Assembly (NCBI RefSeq): GCF_003945765.1
Contig: NZ_CP027712.1
Location: 1,178,001-1,242,000, forward strand
Direction: 5' to 3'
DNA: 64,000 nucleotides
Origin: Pseudomonas chlororaphis subsp. chlororaphis
GTDB taxonomy: Bacteria; Pseudomonadota; Gammaproteobacteria; Pseudomonadales; Pseudomonadaceae
Both the position numbers and the translations under genes were made by a program. The notes beneath the pieces are model-generated. The model saw only the letters and a program-made list of their open reading frames with translations, was not told where the DNA came from and searched no databases. Shown here in pieces: positions 1-7,291 of this stretch. Each line of letters opens with the position of its first letter. Positions within the stretch are counted from its first letter, which is position 1.

Positions 1-368
1 CGATCGTAGTGGTGATGCTGCTTACCCTCGGCGGCCTGTTCGGCTGCTTGTATGCCCCGCTCGATGGCCTGTGGGGCTGGGCGATCCTGCTGGGCGTGGG
101 GCAGGGCGGTACTTTCAGCCTGGCGCTGACCCTGATAGTCCTGCGTTCGAAGGACGCCCATGTGGCGGCCAATCTGTCGAGCATGGCCCAGGGCTTTGGC
201 TACACCCTGGCCTCCATGGGGCCGTTCGCGGTCGGCCTGGTGCACGACTGGACCGGTGGCTGGACGGCCCTGGGCTGGATTTTCGCGGTGATCGGCCTGG
301 GGGCCATAGTCGCCGGCCTGGGGGCCGGGCGTTCGCTCTATGTGCAGGTCGAAAGCGAAAAAATCTGA
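1..368 (+). CDS. MFS transporter, CynX/NimT-like (C-terminal part)
   Basis: The frame is open from the left edge, so only the last ~122 residues of an inner-membrane transporter are present. The fragment holds about four hydrophobic segments separated by short loops (for example around GLWGWAILLGVGQGG and GWIFAVIGLGAIVAGLG) and ends in a short charged tail. Glycine-rich helices and an SLALTLIVLRS-type loop resemble the cyanate/nitroimidazole (CynX/NimT) branch of the major facilitator superfamily; the substrate cannot be told. A 13-bp hairpin follows the stop. Membership in MFS is fairly sure, the subfamily is an inference. Confidence 0.75.
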   Translation, partial: IVVVMLLTLGGLFGCLYAPLDGLWGWAILLGVGQGGTFSLALTLIVLRSKDAHVAANLSSMAQGFGYTLASMGPFAVGLVHDWTGGWTALGWIFAVIGLGAIVAGLGAGRSLYVQVESEKI

Positions 369-375
369 TCCGTCC

Positions 376-413
376 CACTGTCGGTATTTGCGCGGCGAAT
401 GCCGATAGTGTTT
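376..413 (+). terminator. Possible intrinsic terminator after the MFS gene
   Basis: A 13-bp stem (376-388 with 398-410, two G-T wobbles) with a 9-base loop starts 8 bases after the transporter stop. Only three T residues follow, so termination may be weak. Confidence 0.5.
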
Positions 414-467
414 CCCGGGTTTGCAGACTATCGTGCAGGCATCTTTCCCCGAGTCGGAGCCTGTTTC

Positions 468-938
468 ATGAGTGACGCCCACCGCGCCTTGATCACTGAG
501 TTCTATAGCGCCTTCCAGCGCCTGGATGCCGAGGCCATGGCCGCCTGCTACACCGAGGATGTGCTGTTCAGTGATCCGGCGTTCGGCGAACTGCGCGGCC
601 GCGATGCCGCTGACATGTGGCGCATGCTCACCACCCGGGCCAAGGATTTCTCCCTGGTCTTCGACAAGGTCCGCGCTGACCAGCGCAGCGGCGAAGCCCA
701 CTGGGTGGCGACTTACCTATTCAGCCAGACTGGCAATACCGTGGTCAACGATATCCAGGCGCGTTTTGTGTTTCGTGACGGCAAGATCTGCGAGCACCAC
801 GATCATTTCAATATGTGGCGCTGGGCCCGCCAGGCCCTGGGGACCAAGGGCCTGATCCTCGGCTGGACCCCGCTGCTGAAAAACGCCGTGCGCGCCCAGG
901 CTCGCAAAGGCCTGAAAGCCTTCCAGGCCGGCCGCTGA
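468..938 (+). CDS. SnoaL/NTF2-like domain protein
   Basis: A 156-residue protein made of a single NTF2-like cone fold: an N-terminal helix (ALITEFYSAFQRLD), the typical AACYTEDVLFSDPAF segment, and a later strand pair ending in HHDHFNMWRWARQALG. Proteins of this family are small ligand-binding or isomerase-type proteins, and many bacterial members have no known reaction. The ATG at 468 is chosen because the family starts directly with this helix; an upstream in-frame start at 399 would add residues that overlap the hairpin behind the previous gene. No partner gene suggests a specific substrate. Confidence 0.8.
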   Translation: MSDAHRALITEFYSAFQRLDAEAMAACYTEDVLFSDPAFGELRGRDAADMWRMLTTRAKDFSLVFDKVRADQRSGEAHWVATYLFSQTGNTVVNDIQARFVFRDGKICEHHDHFNMWRWARQALGTKGLILGWTPLLKNAVRAQARKGLKAFQAGR

Positions 939-989
939 ATCTTCGCCTCTGGTAAGATCGCGGCTTGTTATCCACACGCCGCGATCACC

Positions 990-1304
990 GTGACCCGCCC
1001 CAGCCCATCCCCCGCCAGCGATTCCGAGCCTGTCTCTGTGGTGAGCAAACCCTGGTTTGTCTACCTGGTGCGCGCCGCCAACGGCGCCCTGTACTGCGGC
1101 ATCAGCGACGACCCGGTCAAGCGTTTCGCCAAGCACCAGAGCGGCAAGGGCGCGCGCTTCTTCCTCTCCAGCCCGGCCGTCGCGCTGGTCTACACCGAGG
1201 CCTGCCGCGACAAGAGCGAAGCCCTGCGCCAGGAGCGGCTGATCAAGAAACTCCGGAAAAGCGCCAAGGAGTGCCTGGTGGCCAGTTGGGATTTGGCTAC
1301 CTGA
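990..1304 (+). CDS. GIY-YIG nuclease superfamily protein (UPF0213/YhbQ-like)
   Basis: A 104-residue protein carrying a minimal GIY-YIG nuclease domain: the two-strand motif is [16 protein letters not shown] near residues 24-40, followed by [19 protein letters not shown] and a late [16 protein letters not shown] helix with the conserved glutamate. Stand-alone members have been linked to DNA repair or nucleic-acid processing, but the role of this subgroup is not settled. The start is a GTG at 990; GTG codons further in (1038, 1041) would remove a low-complexity lead ([11 protein letters not shown]) and are equally possible. It lies just ahead of an AT-rich gene on the other strand. Confidence 0.8.
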   Translation: MTRPSPSPASDSEPVSVVSKPWFVYLVRAANGALYCGISDDPVKRFAKHQSGKGARFFLSSPAVALVYTEACRDKSEALRQERLIKKLRKSAKECLVASWDLAT

Positions 1305-1323
1305 TCCTGTCAGAGTCGGGGGC

Positions 1324-2745
1324 TCAACCCTGAAGCCAGCGCAGCAGGGCTTTCAGATTGTTCAGAACCGGGTTGTTACTTTGTAGTGCTTGGCTCCAAT
1401 CGATGGTGATCGCCGCCAGGGCCACTTGAAGAAGAGCCAGGCCGCCGACGATCCAAGAGTAGAAACGATTGAACTTCAGGTTTTCAAATTGCACCTGATC
1501 GTTGCTGAGTGACTTTCGTTGCGCGATACGTTTTTTCAGTAACTCGACTTTCTCAGTCAGGCTTTGCAGTTCATTTTCTGCTTCGGTTCGGAAAGCCCGA
1601 TAATGGTACTGTTCGGCGAGTCGAGTTATAGCCTCTATTTTTTCCTCGATGCGCCCAATTTCTATACTTGCTTGTAGTAAAGAGCCTAGGCTTTCTGAAG
1701 TGTTCTGGGTAATGGTTGAAAGGACAGGATTTACCGCATCTCGACACTGAACGTATTTGTGTTCAATCTCCCTTATGAGTGAAAGATACAGGTGGGAGCT
1801 TAAGTGGTCTGTTAGATTGTAAGTGTCATCTATGTTGTCGACAAAAAAAGCGTTCATTTTTAATTTGTTGGACCAGAGATCATAGATGTAACTGGCGTCG
1901 CTTGTGGTGTCTTTATAGTAACTGCAGCCAACTCCTGATGAGCTGATCAGGGCATAGTGATCTTGCTCGTTGGTAATGTCGTAGGAGTCAATGTAGTGAA
2001 CATCTATCCCACTCTTGAGTTGGCCCGTGGTTATCTTGATTCGTGCGCCTGTCTTGATGCCCAGGGGGGTGAGCAGTTTCTCGACGATTTGATGGGCGTC
2101 ATCTACGAGAACACCGATCCCTTCGATCAAATGTTCATGTATATAGTCGATTGAGCGACTAATACGAAAGTTTTTTGAAAAGGGATTTATTGTTCTAAAT
2201 TGGAAGTACTCTACTCGGTCGAGAATGTCTACTTTACATAGTCTTTTTTTGGAATCGGGTGTGAAGGAGAAATCGAAAGATAAATAATTGACGCTGTTAG
2301 TCAGTTGGATAAGCGTTATAGTGCAGTCCCTGAACGCATCAGGTCTTACCGATATTCGGTCTACATGAAAGCGATAGGTGTCGTTGAATGGGATATAGGT
2401 GGAGTGTTTAATTGGAAAGTCTGGCGCTTCAGTATGGGGAGTTGAAGTCTCTGGATCGTTTTTATCATGCAGGAATTCTTTTTTTTGAATCCATTCGATA
2501 AGGGCTGTCAATTCGGTAGGCGTGATGGGGCAGATGACATTTATTGAGCTCCACCGGCCATTTCCATCAAGAATACCAGCGCTTTGGTAAGAGACCGCAT
2601 CCGAAACTTGAAAAAATAGGTTACCCAAATATGGACTGAAGTGATTTCTGAATGTGCGGGTGAAAAGCCTCGGGAACCTATTAACGCAGAAAAAGAGAAA
2701 ACGGGTGTAGTACACCAGTACGGGTTTCATGTTCTTAATGGCCAA
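1324..2745 (-). CDS. AT-rich orphan gene: coiled-coil, C-terminally membrane-anchored protein of unknown function
   Basis: I do not recognise this 473-residue protein. About 330 N-terminal residues look globular, with many aromatic and acidic residues and no Walker, nuclease or protease motif that I can see. A helical, charged stretch (about 350-425, with EEKIEAITRLAEQ and LTEKVELLKKRIAQRK) looks like a coiled coil, followed by one hydrophobic segment (about 433-452, WIVGGLALLQVALAAITI) and a short tail. The layout suggests a soluble domain tethered to the inner membrane. Base use differs sharply from its neighbours: the 60 bases at 2161-2220 contain only 19 G or C, and codons such as TTT, ATA and AAT are frequent. 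It stands alone between core genes on the opposite strand, with no integrase or repeat beside it. Horizontal acquisition is likely; a defence or envelope role would be a guess. Confidence 0.8.
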   Translation of the reverse strand: MAIKNMKPVLVYYTRFLFFCVNRFPRLFTRTFRNHFSPYLGNLFFQVSDAVSYQSAGILDGNGRWSSINVICPITPTELTALIEWIQKKEFLHDKNDPETSTPHTEAPDFPIKHSTYIPFNDTYRFHVDRISVRPDAFRDCTITLIQLTNSVNYLSFDFSFTPDSKKRLCKVDILDRVEYFQFRTINPFSKNFRISRSIDYIHEHLIEGIGVLVDDAHQIVEKLLTPLGIKTGARIKITTGQLKSGIDVHYIDSYDITNEQDHYALISSSGVGCSYYKDTTSDASYIYDLWSNKLKMNAFFVDNIDDTYNLTDHLSSHLYLSLIREIEHKYVQCRDAVNPVLSTITQNTSESLGSLLQASIEIGRIEEKIEAITRLAEQYHYRAFRTEAENELQSLTEKVELLKKRIAQRKSLSNDQVQFENLKFNRFYSWIVGGLALLQVALAAITIDWSQALQSNNPVLNNLKALLRWLQG

Positions 2746-2897
2746 AGGCTGGATTCCCTATCATGCTCAGGCGGCTGGTCTGGTGAAGCACGGTGCCCGA
2801 TCAATGTCGGTGATGGATGATGATCGGACAGGGTATATAGGCTGCCCGGTCTTTGCACGCTAAGCTGGTTCTTCCTACTTATCCGGTGGACCCCAGC

Positions 2898-3833
2898 ATG
2901 TCAGAGTTGATTCTGCATCATTACCCGACCTCGCCTTTCGCGGAAAAAGCCCGCCTGTTGCTAGGCTTCAAGGGCTTGTCCTGGCGCTCGGTGAAGATCT
3001 CGCCGGTGATGCCCAAACCCGATCTCACCGCGCTCACGGGTGGTTATCGCAAGACCCCGGTGTTGCAGGTCGGTGCCGATATCTATTGCGACACGGCGCT
3101 GATCGCCCGGCGGCTGGAGCAGGAAAAGGCCTCGCCGGCACTGTTTCCCGAAGGTCGGGAAATGGTCAGCGCGACCTTCGCGGCCTGGGCCGATTCGGTG
3201 GTGTTCCAGCATACGGTGAGCCTGGTGTTCCAGCCTGAGTCGGCGGCCGTGCGTTTCGGCCATCTGCCGCCGGAAGCGGTCAAGGCCTTCATGACCGACC
3301 GCGCCGGGCTGTTCAGCGGCGGCAGTTCTACCCGTGTGCCGCTGGAGTTGGCCAAGCATCAATGGCCGACGCTCATGGCGCGCCTGGAGCTGCAGTTGCA
3401 GCGTGAGGAGGGCGACTTCCTGTTCGGTGAGCCGTCGATTGCCGACTTTGCCATGGCCCACCCCCTGTGGTTCCTCAAGGGCACGCCGGTGACTGCGCCG
3501 CTGGTGGACGCCTATCCGGCGGTGTCGGCGTGGCTGGCCCGGGTACTGGGGTTCGGTCATGGTGCTTCGAGTGCCATGACTTCCGAAGAGGCACTTGAAG
3601 TGGCGCGCAGGGCTACACCGGCAGCCTTGCCGGATGAAGCCTTCATCGATCCGAACGGTTTCCAGGCTGGCCAGCAGGTGCGGATCGCGGCGACCGACTA
3701 TGGCGTCGATCCGGTGGAAGGGGAGTTGCTATTTGCCGGGCGCGAGGAGCTGATCCTGCGCCGCGAAGACCCACGCGGCGGATTGGTGCATGTGCACTTC
3801 CCGCGTTTCGGGTTCCGTATCGAGGCGCTATAA
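2898..3833 (+). CDS. Glutathione S-transferase family protein
   Basis: A 311-residue cytosolic protein. Residues 1-80 form the thioredoxin-like GST N-domain (LILHHYPTSPFAEKARLLLG, then KTPVLQVGADIYCDTALIARRLE, the glutathione-contacting region). The alpha-helical C-domain includes FLFGEPSIADFAMAHPLWFL. It is about 80-100 residues longer than a classical GST, with a C-terminal part (about 235-311) rich in beta strands (GQQVRIAATDYG, ELILRREDPRGG) that is not part of the GST fold. The ATG at 2898 is chosen because the fold begins there. The substrate is unknown. Confidence 0.85.
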   Translation: MSELILHHYPTSPFAEKARLLLGFKGLSWRSVKISPVMPKPDLTALTGGYRKTPVLQVGADIYCDTALIARRLEQEKASPALFPEGREMVSATFAAWADSVVFQHTVSLVFQPESAAVRFGHLPPEAVKAFMTDRAGLFSGGSSTRVPLELAKHQWPTLMARLELQLQREEGDFLFGEPSIADFAMAHPLWFLKGTPVTAPLVDAYPAVSAWLARVLGFGHGASSAMTSEEALEVARRATPAALPDEAFIDPNGFQAGQQVRIAATDYGVDPVEGELLFAGREELILRREDPRGGLVHVHFPRFGFRIEAL

Positions 3834-3845
3834 GGCGGCAGGTCT

Positions 3846-3910
3846 ATCGCAAGCAAGCTCGTTCCGACAGAGGTTGTTCGGCCCTTGTAGGAGCGAGCTT
3901 GCTCGCGATG
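3846..3910. repeat. REP palindrome pair
   Basis: Two inverted copies of the short REP unit (GTAGGAGCGAGCTTGCTCGCGAT on the right, its degenerate complement on the left) fill the gap between two converging genes. The same unit recurs near 39.8 and 47.9 kb. Confidence 0.75.
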
Positions 3911-3913
3911 CGT

Positions 3914-4267
3914 TTAGCGTTGCAACGCCGCCATGATCCCGTCGGGGTCATAGGTACGGATCAAGGTGCCATTGACGTCCAGGATCGGAATTCCGGCGCC
4001 GCCCAACTCGGTATAGGCCTTGCGCGCCTCGGCATCCTTCTCGATATCGAACTCGCGAAAGGCAATGCCCTTCTGATCGAGAAAGCGCCGGGTGGCCTTG
4101 CAGTAGCCACACCAGTCGGTGGCGTAGAGCACCACTCGGGCATTGGCCCGGACCTGCTCCGAGGCGGCCTGCGAGGGGTTGAACAGGTGCTCGAGCTTGC
4201 CCCAGTTCTGGTACGCCACGACCACCAGCAGGATCAGCAGGAATTTCTTCAGCACGCCCTGCAGCAT
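3914..4267 (-). CDS. Membrane-anchored glutaredoxin family protein
   Basis: A 117-residue thiol oxidoreductase. Residues 5-20 are a hydrophobic anchor (LKKFLLILLVVVAY), and the glutaredoxin fold follows with the active site C53-G-Y-C56 in a DWCGYCKATRRFL context, then the cis-proline region GGAGIPILDVNG. The positive residues ahead of the anchor suggest that the redox domain faces the periplasm, although glutaredoxins are usually cytosolic. Its ATG overlaps the stop of the upstream nucleoid gene by one base (TGATG), which points to translational coupling. Confidence 0.88.
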   Translation of the reverse strand: MLQGVLKKFLLILLVVVAYQNWGKLEHLFNPSQAASEQVRANARVVLYATDWCGYCKATRRFLDQKGIAFREFDIEKDAEARKAYTELGGAGIPILDVNGTLIRTYDPDGIMAALQR

Positions 4268-5271
4268 CAGTTGCGGCGCTTGAGCTGATCGGTCAGTTGG
4301 GTCGGCAGACCCTTGATGATCAGGGTCCCGGCTTCTTCGTCATACTCGATCTTCGAGCCCAGCAGGTGCGCCTCGAAGCTGATGGACAGGCCTTCGGCGC
4401 GGCCGGTGAAGCGGCGGAACTGGTTGAGGGTGCGTTTATCCGCCGGGATTTCCGGCGACAGGCCGTAGTCCTTGTTGCGGATGTGATCGTAGAACGCCTT
4501 GGGGCGGTCCTCGTCGATCAGCTCCGAGAGTTCTTCCAGGCCCACGGGTTCGCCGAGCTTGGCCTGGCTGCTGGCGTAGTCCACCAGGGCCTTGGTCTTT
4601 TCCCGGGCGGATTCTTCCGGCAGGTCTTCGCTTTCGACGAAGTCGCTGAACGCCTTGAGCAGGGTACGGGTCTCGCCCGGGCCGTCGACGCCTTCCTGGC
4701 AGCCGATGAAGTCGCGGAAGTACTCCGAGACTTTCTTGCCGTTCTTGCCCTTGATGAACGAGATGTACTGTTTCGACTGTTTGTTGTTCTGCCATTCGGA
4801 GACGTTGATCCGCGCAGCCAGGTGCAGTTGGCCCAGGTCCAGGTGGCGCGACGGGGTCACGTCCAGCTCGTCGGTCACCGCCACGCCTTCGCTGTGGTGC
4901 AGCAAGGCGATGGCCAGGTAGTCGGTCATGCCTTGCTGGTAATGGGCGAACAGCACGTGGCCGCCGACCGACAGGTTGGATTCTTCCATCAGCTTTTGCA
5001 GGTGCTCGACCGCGACTCGGCTGAAGGCGGTGAAGTCCTGGCCGCCATCAAGGTATTCCTTCAGCCAGCCGCTGAAGGGAAACGCGCCGGACTCCGGGTG
5101 GAACAGACCCCAGGCTTTGCCCTGTTTGGCGTTATAGCTTTCGTTGAGATCGGCGAGCATGTTCTCGATGGCCGCGGATTCAGCCAGTTCGGAATCGCGG
5201 GCGTGCAGAACTGCGGGTGTGCCGTCGGGTTTTTTGTCGATCAGGTGGACGATGCAATGGCGGATCGGCAT
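4267..5271 (-). CDS. ndpA: Nucleoid-associated protein YejK/NdpA
   Basis: A 334-residue protein of the YejK (NdpA, 37-kDa nucleoid-associated) family, which binds DNA in the nucleoid. Family hallmarks are the [17 protein letters not shown] opening, the [21 protein letters not shown] segment and the [21 protein letters not shown] stretch towards the end. The ATG at 5271 is chosen because family members start with M-x-I-x-H; an upstream in-frame extension to 5394 is not family-like. It is the first gene of a two-gene unit with the glutaredoxin and diverges from the HU gene across a 395-base gap, so two DNA-architecture proteins share a control region. Confidence 0.92.
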   Translation of the reverse strand: MPIRHCIVHLIDKKPDGTPAVLHARDSELAESAAIENMLADLNESYNAKQGKAWGLFHPESGAFPFSGWLKEYLDGGQDFTAFSRVAVEHLQKLMEESNLSVGGHVLFAHYQQGMTDYLAIALLHHSEGVAVTDELDVTPSRHLDLGQLHLAARINVSEWQNNKQSKQYISFIKGKNGKKVSEYFRDFIGCQEGVDGPGETRTLLKAFSDFVESEDLPEESAREKTKALVDYASSQAKLGEPVGLEELSELIDEDRPKAFYDHIRNKDYGLSPEIPADKRTLNQFRRFTGRAEGLSISFEAHLLGSKIEYDEEAGTLIIKGLPTQLTDQLKRRN

Positions 5272-5556
5272 GGGCTTCTCGGCTGGTTGGCGGGAGAGGG
5301 CGTGACTCCCCGAAAAAGTGCCCAGTGTACCGCACCCGCTGGTTTTGGCGCTGTTTGAAGGGTGTGGAAGGCGGCCTGGGTCAAGCTTATGCATTTTTTT
5401 ACGGATTTAGAGCAATAAAGCTGACCAAATGGCTAGGTAGAGGCGGATATTTCCCCGTCTCTGTGCTAGTTTTGCCCCGTCTTACGCGATGTCTCGGCGT
5501 TAAGCGTGCATTCAGCATTTGTCAGGTCGAACCAAACCCTGATTTCGGTATCTATA

Positions 5557-5607
5557 ACCCCGATCTTTCGTGGTTGTGACCGGGGTGCCAGATCCACAAG
5601 ATCTGGC
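5557..5607 (+). promoter_or_regulatory. Two hairpins in the hupN leader
   Basis: The 395-base gap 5272-5666 holds the divergent control regions of ndpA and the HU gene. Within it, ACCCCG (5557-5562) can pair with CGGGGT (5581-5586), and directly after it GCCAGATC (5587-5594) pairs perfectly with GATCTGGC (5600-5607). They lie 60 bases before the HU start and could shape the mRNA leader or be protein-binding palindromes. The ribosome site is the GGGAAGGAA just before the ATG. I see no convincing sigma-70 hexamer pair. Confidence 0.4.
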
Positions 5608-5666
5608 TCGATGGCTGACACTGCACTCTGCAATCCAAATGAATTTGATAGGGAAGGAACACCACA

Positions 5667-5948
5667 ATGGCTATTACTAAAGACCAACTGATCGCTGATA
5701 TCGCTGAAGCTATCGACGCGCCGAAAACCACCGCGCGTAACGCTCTGGACCAACTGGCCCAGATCGTTGCTGATCAATTGGAAAATGGCGGCGAAATCAC
5801 TCTGCCAGGTATCGGCAAACTGAAAGTGACCGAGCGTCCTGCCCGTACTGGCCGTAACCCATCGACTGGCGCTGCCATCGAAATCGCTGCCAAGAAAGTT
5901 ATCAAGCTGGTTGTGGCTAAAGGCCTGACCGACTCGATCAACAAGTAA
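5667..5948 (+). CDS. hupN: HU family DNA-binding protein (HupN-like)
   Basis: A 93-residue histone-like protein. The N-terminal helical dimerisation part (ITKDQLIADIAEAIDAPKTTARNALDQL) is followed by the beta-arm region with GEITLPGIGKLKVTERPARTGRNPSTG, where the RNP-type arm tip that inserts into the minor groove is intact. HU dimers bend and compact DNA without sequence preference. Pseudomonads carry more than one HU gene; the position next to ndpA and valS fits the one called hupN in P. putida, so the symbol is an inference from context. It is a single-gene unit with a strong purine-rich ribosome site and its own terminator. Confidence 0.92.
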   Translation: MAITKDQLIADIAEAIDAPKTTARNALDQLAQIVADQLENGGEITLPGIGKLKVTERPARTGRNPSTGAAIEIAAKKVIKLVVAKGLTDSINK

Positions 5949-5960
5949 GACTGCAGTAAG

Positions 5961-5993
5961 ACCGTGCCTCGGAACGCTTCCGGGCACGGTTTT
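5961..5993 (+). terminator. Intrinsic terminator of the HU gene
   Basis: ACCGTGCC (5961-5968) pairs with GGCACGGT (5983-5990) and is followed by TTTT. A second AT-rich hairpin (6012-6019 with 6025-6032) lies just behind and may help to end convergent transcription from rlmF. Confidence 0.8.
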
Positions 5994-6050
5994 CAGGCTC
6001 TAAGGCCGCAACGATTTACGCAAGGTAAATCGCCGTTTTGCCCCTCGTAT

Positions 6051-7076
6051 CTATCCCTTTTGAACCCAACGCTCCTGGCGCCAGGCCTGTTGCTGTGCCT
6101 TGTCCTTGAAGGTCCAGGCGACGAAGCGGCTCTGTTTTTGCCCCTGTGACATTTCCACCACCTGGCTCTCCAGGGCTCCAGCTTTTTTCAGCGCGACCTG
6201 AATCGCCGGCAGGTTCGAGGCTTTCGACACCAGGGTGCTGAACCACAGCACCTGTTGCGCCACCTGGGCGCTTTCGCCGATCAACTGGGTCACGAAGCGC
6301 GCTTCGCCACCTTCGCACCACAATTCCGCCGCCTGGCCGCCAAAGTTCAGTACCGGCAGCTTGCGCTTGGGATCGGCCTTGCCCAGCGCTCGCCATTTGC
6401 GCTGGCTGCCGCGCGTGGCTTCCTCCAGGGAGGCATGGAAGGGCGGGTTGCACAGGGTCAGGTCGAAGCGTTCGTCGCTTTCCAGCAGCCCCAGCAGGAT
6501 CTGCTTGCGGTTGCTCTGCTGGCGCAGGCCGATGGCCTTGTTCAGGGCGTTGGCCTGGACGATCGCCTTGGCGGCGGCGAGAGCGGTGGTGTCGATGTCG
6601 GAACCGAGGAACTGCCAGCGGTAATCGCAGTGGCCGATCAGCGGGTAGATGCAGTTGGCGCCGACCCCGATGTCCAGCACCCGCACCGCCGCGCCGCGGG
6701 GAATTACGCCTTCGTTACGCTCGGCCAGCAGGTCGGCCAGGAAATGCACATAGTCGGCACGACCGGGGACCGGAGGGCAGAGGAAGTCGGTCGGAATATC
6801 CCAATGGGCGATGCCGTAGAACGCCTTGAGCAATGCCCGGTTGAACACCCGCACCGCCGCCGGGTTGGCGAAGTCGATGCTCTCCTTGCCATAAGGATTG
6901 ATGATCACGAAAGCCCCCAGCTCCGGGGTGCTCTTGATCAACTGGGGAAAGTCATAGCGGCCTTGATGGCGATTGCGCGGGTGCAGGCTGGCCTTTTCCC
7001 GTGGCGCGACGGCCTTGGCCGGAGCTGCAGGTTGAGGCTTGGTGCGCGAAGCTTTGGGAGGGCGGGGGGCAGTCAT
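6051..7076 (-). CDS. rlmF: 23S rRNA (adenine-1618-N6)-methyltransferase
   Basis: A 341-residue SAM-dependent enzyme of the RlmF (YbiN) family that methylates A1618 of 23S rRNA. The first ~35 residues are a basic, proline- and lysine-rich tail suited to RNA contact. The Rossmann core carries the SAM-binding loop [15 protein letters not shown] and the catalytic CNPPFHAS motif of N6-adenine methyltransferases, and FNFGGQ-type residues follow. It converges with the HU gene. Confidence 0.92.
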   Translation of the reverse strand: MTAPRPPKASRTKPQPAAPAKAVAPREKASLHPRNRHQGRYDFPQLIKSTPELGAFVIINPYGKESIDFANPAAVRVFNRALLKAFYGIAHWDIPTDFLCPPVPGRADYVHFLADLLAERNEGVIPRGAAVRVLDIGVGANCIYPLIGHCDYRWQFLGSDIDTTALAAAKAIVQANALNKAIGLRQQSNRKQILLGLLESDERFDLTLCNPPFHASLEEATRGSQRKWRALGKADPKRKLPVLNFGGQAAELWCEGGEARFVTQLIGESAQVAQQVLWFSTLVSKASNLPAIQVALKKAGALESQVVEMSQGQKQSRFVAWTFKDKAQQQAWRQERWVQKG

Positions 7077-7146
7077 GGGCGAAATCGGTTCGGGTATGGC
7101 TCAAAGTGGCGCACATTGTCCCATATCTGCCCGGGCGACGTAGCCT

Positions 7147-7220
7147 CTGTAGGAGCCGCCAAGGATAACGCGGTGTGCCAGGAATAACGCTTCGCAGGCA
7201 AGCCTCGTTCCTGCAGAGGC
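7147..7220. repeat. Degenerate REP pair
   Basis: CTGTAGGAGCCGCCAAGG on the left and GCAGGCAAGCCTCGTTCCTGCAG on the right form a decayed inverted pair related to the other REP units in the window. It lies in the 215-base gap between rlmF and valS. Confidence 0.5.
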
Positions 7221-7241
7221 ATTAGCTTTTCGGCCGGGCAC

Positions 7242-7275
7242 AAAAAAGGGAGCCCCTTGCAGGGCTCCCTTTTTT
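7242..7275 (-). terminator. Intrinsic terminator of the valS operon
   Basis: GGGAGCCC (7248-7255) pairs with GGGCTCCC (7262-7269), with a 6-A tract on one side and a 6-T tract on the other, 16 bases behind the valS stop. The symmetry would let it work in both directions. Confidence 0.9.
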
Positions 7276-7291
7276 ACCGCTCGGATCGCCG

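Noticed and set aside
1957..2154. A 65-codon plus-strand frame inside the AT-rich orphan gene
   Set aside because: No ribosome site, and it lies wholly within the longer minus-strand gene with a consistent protein.
5217..5579. A 120-codon plus-strand frame crossing the ndpA start and the ndpA-hupN gap
   Set aside because: It overlaps the ndpA 5' end and the divergent control region, and the product (many G, R, W and cysteines) is not protein-like.
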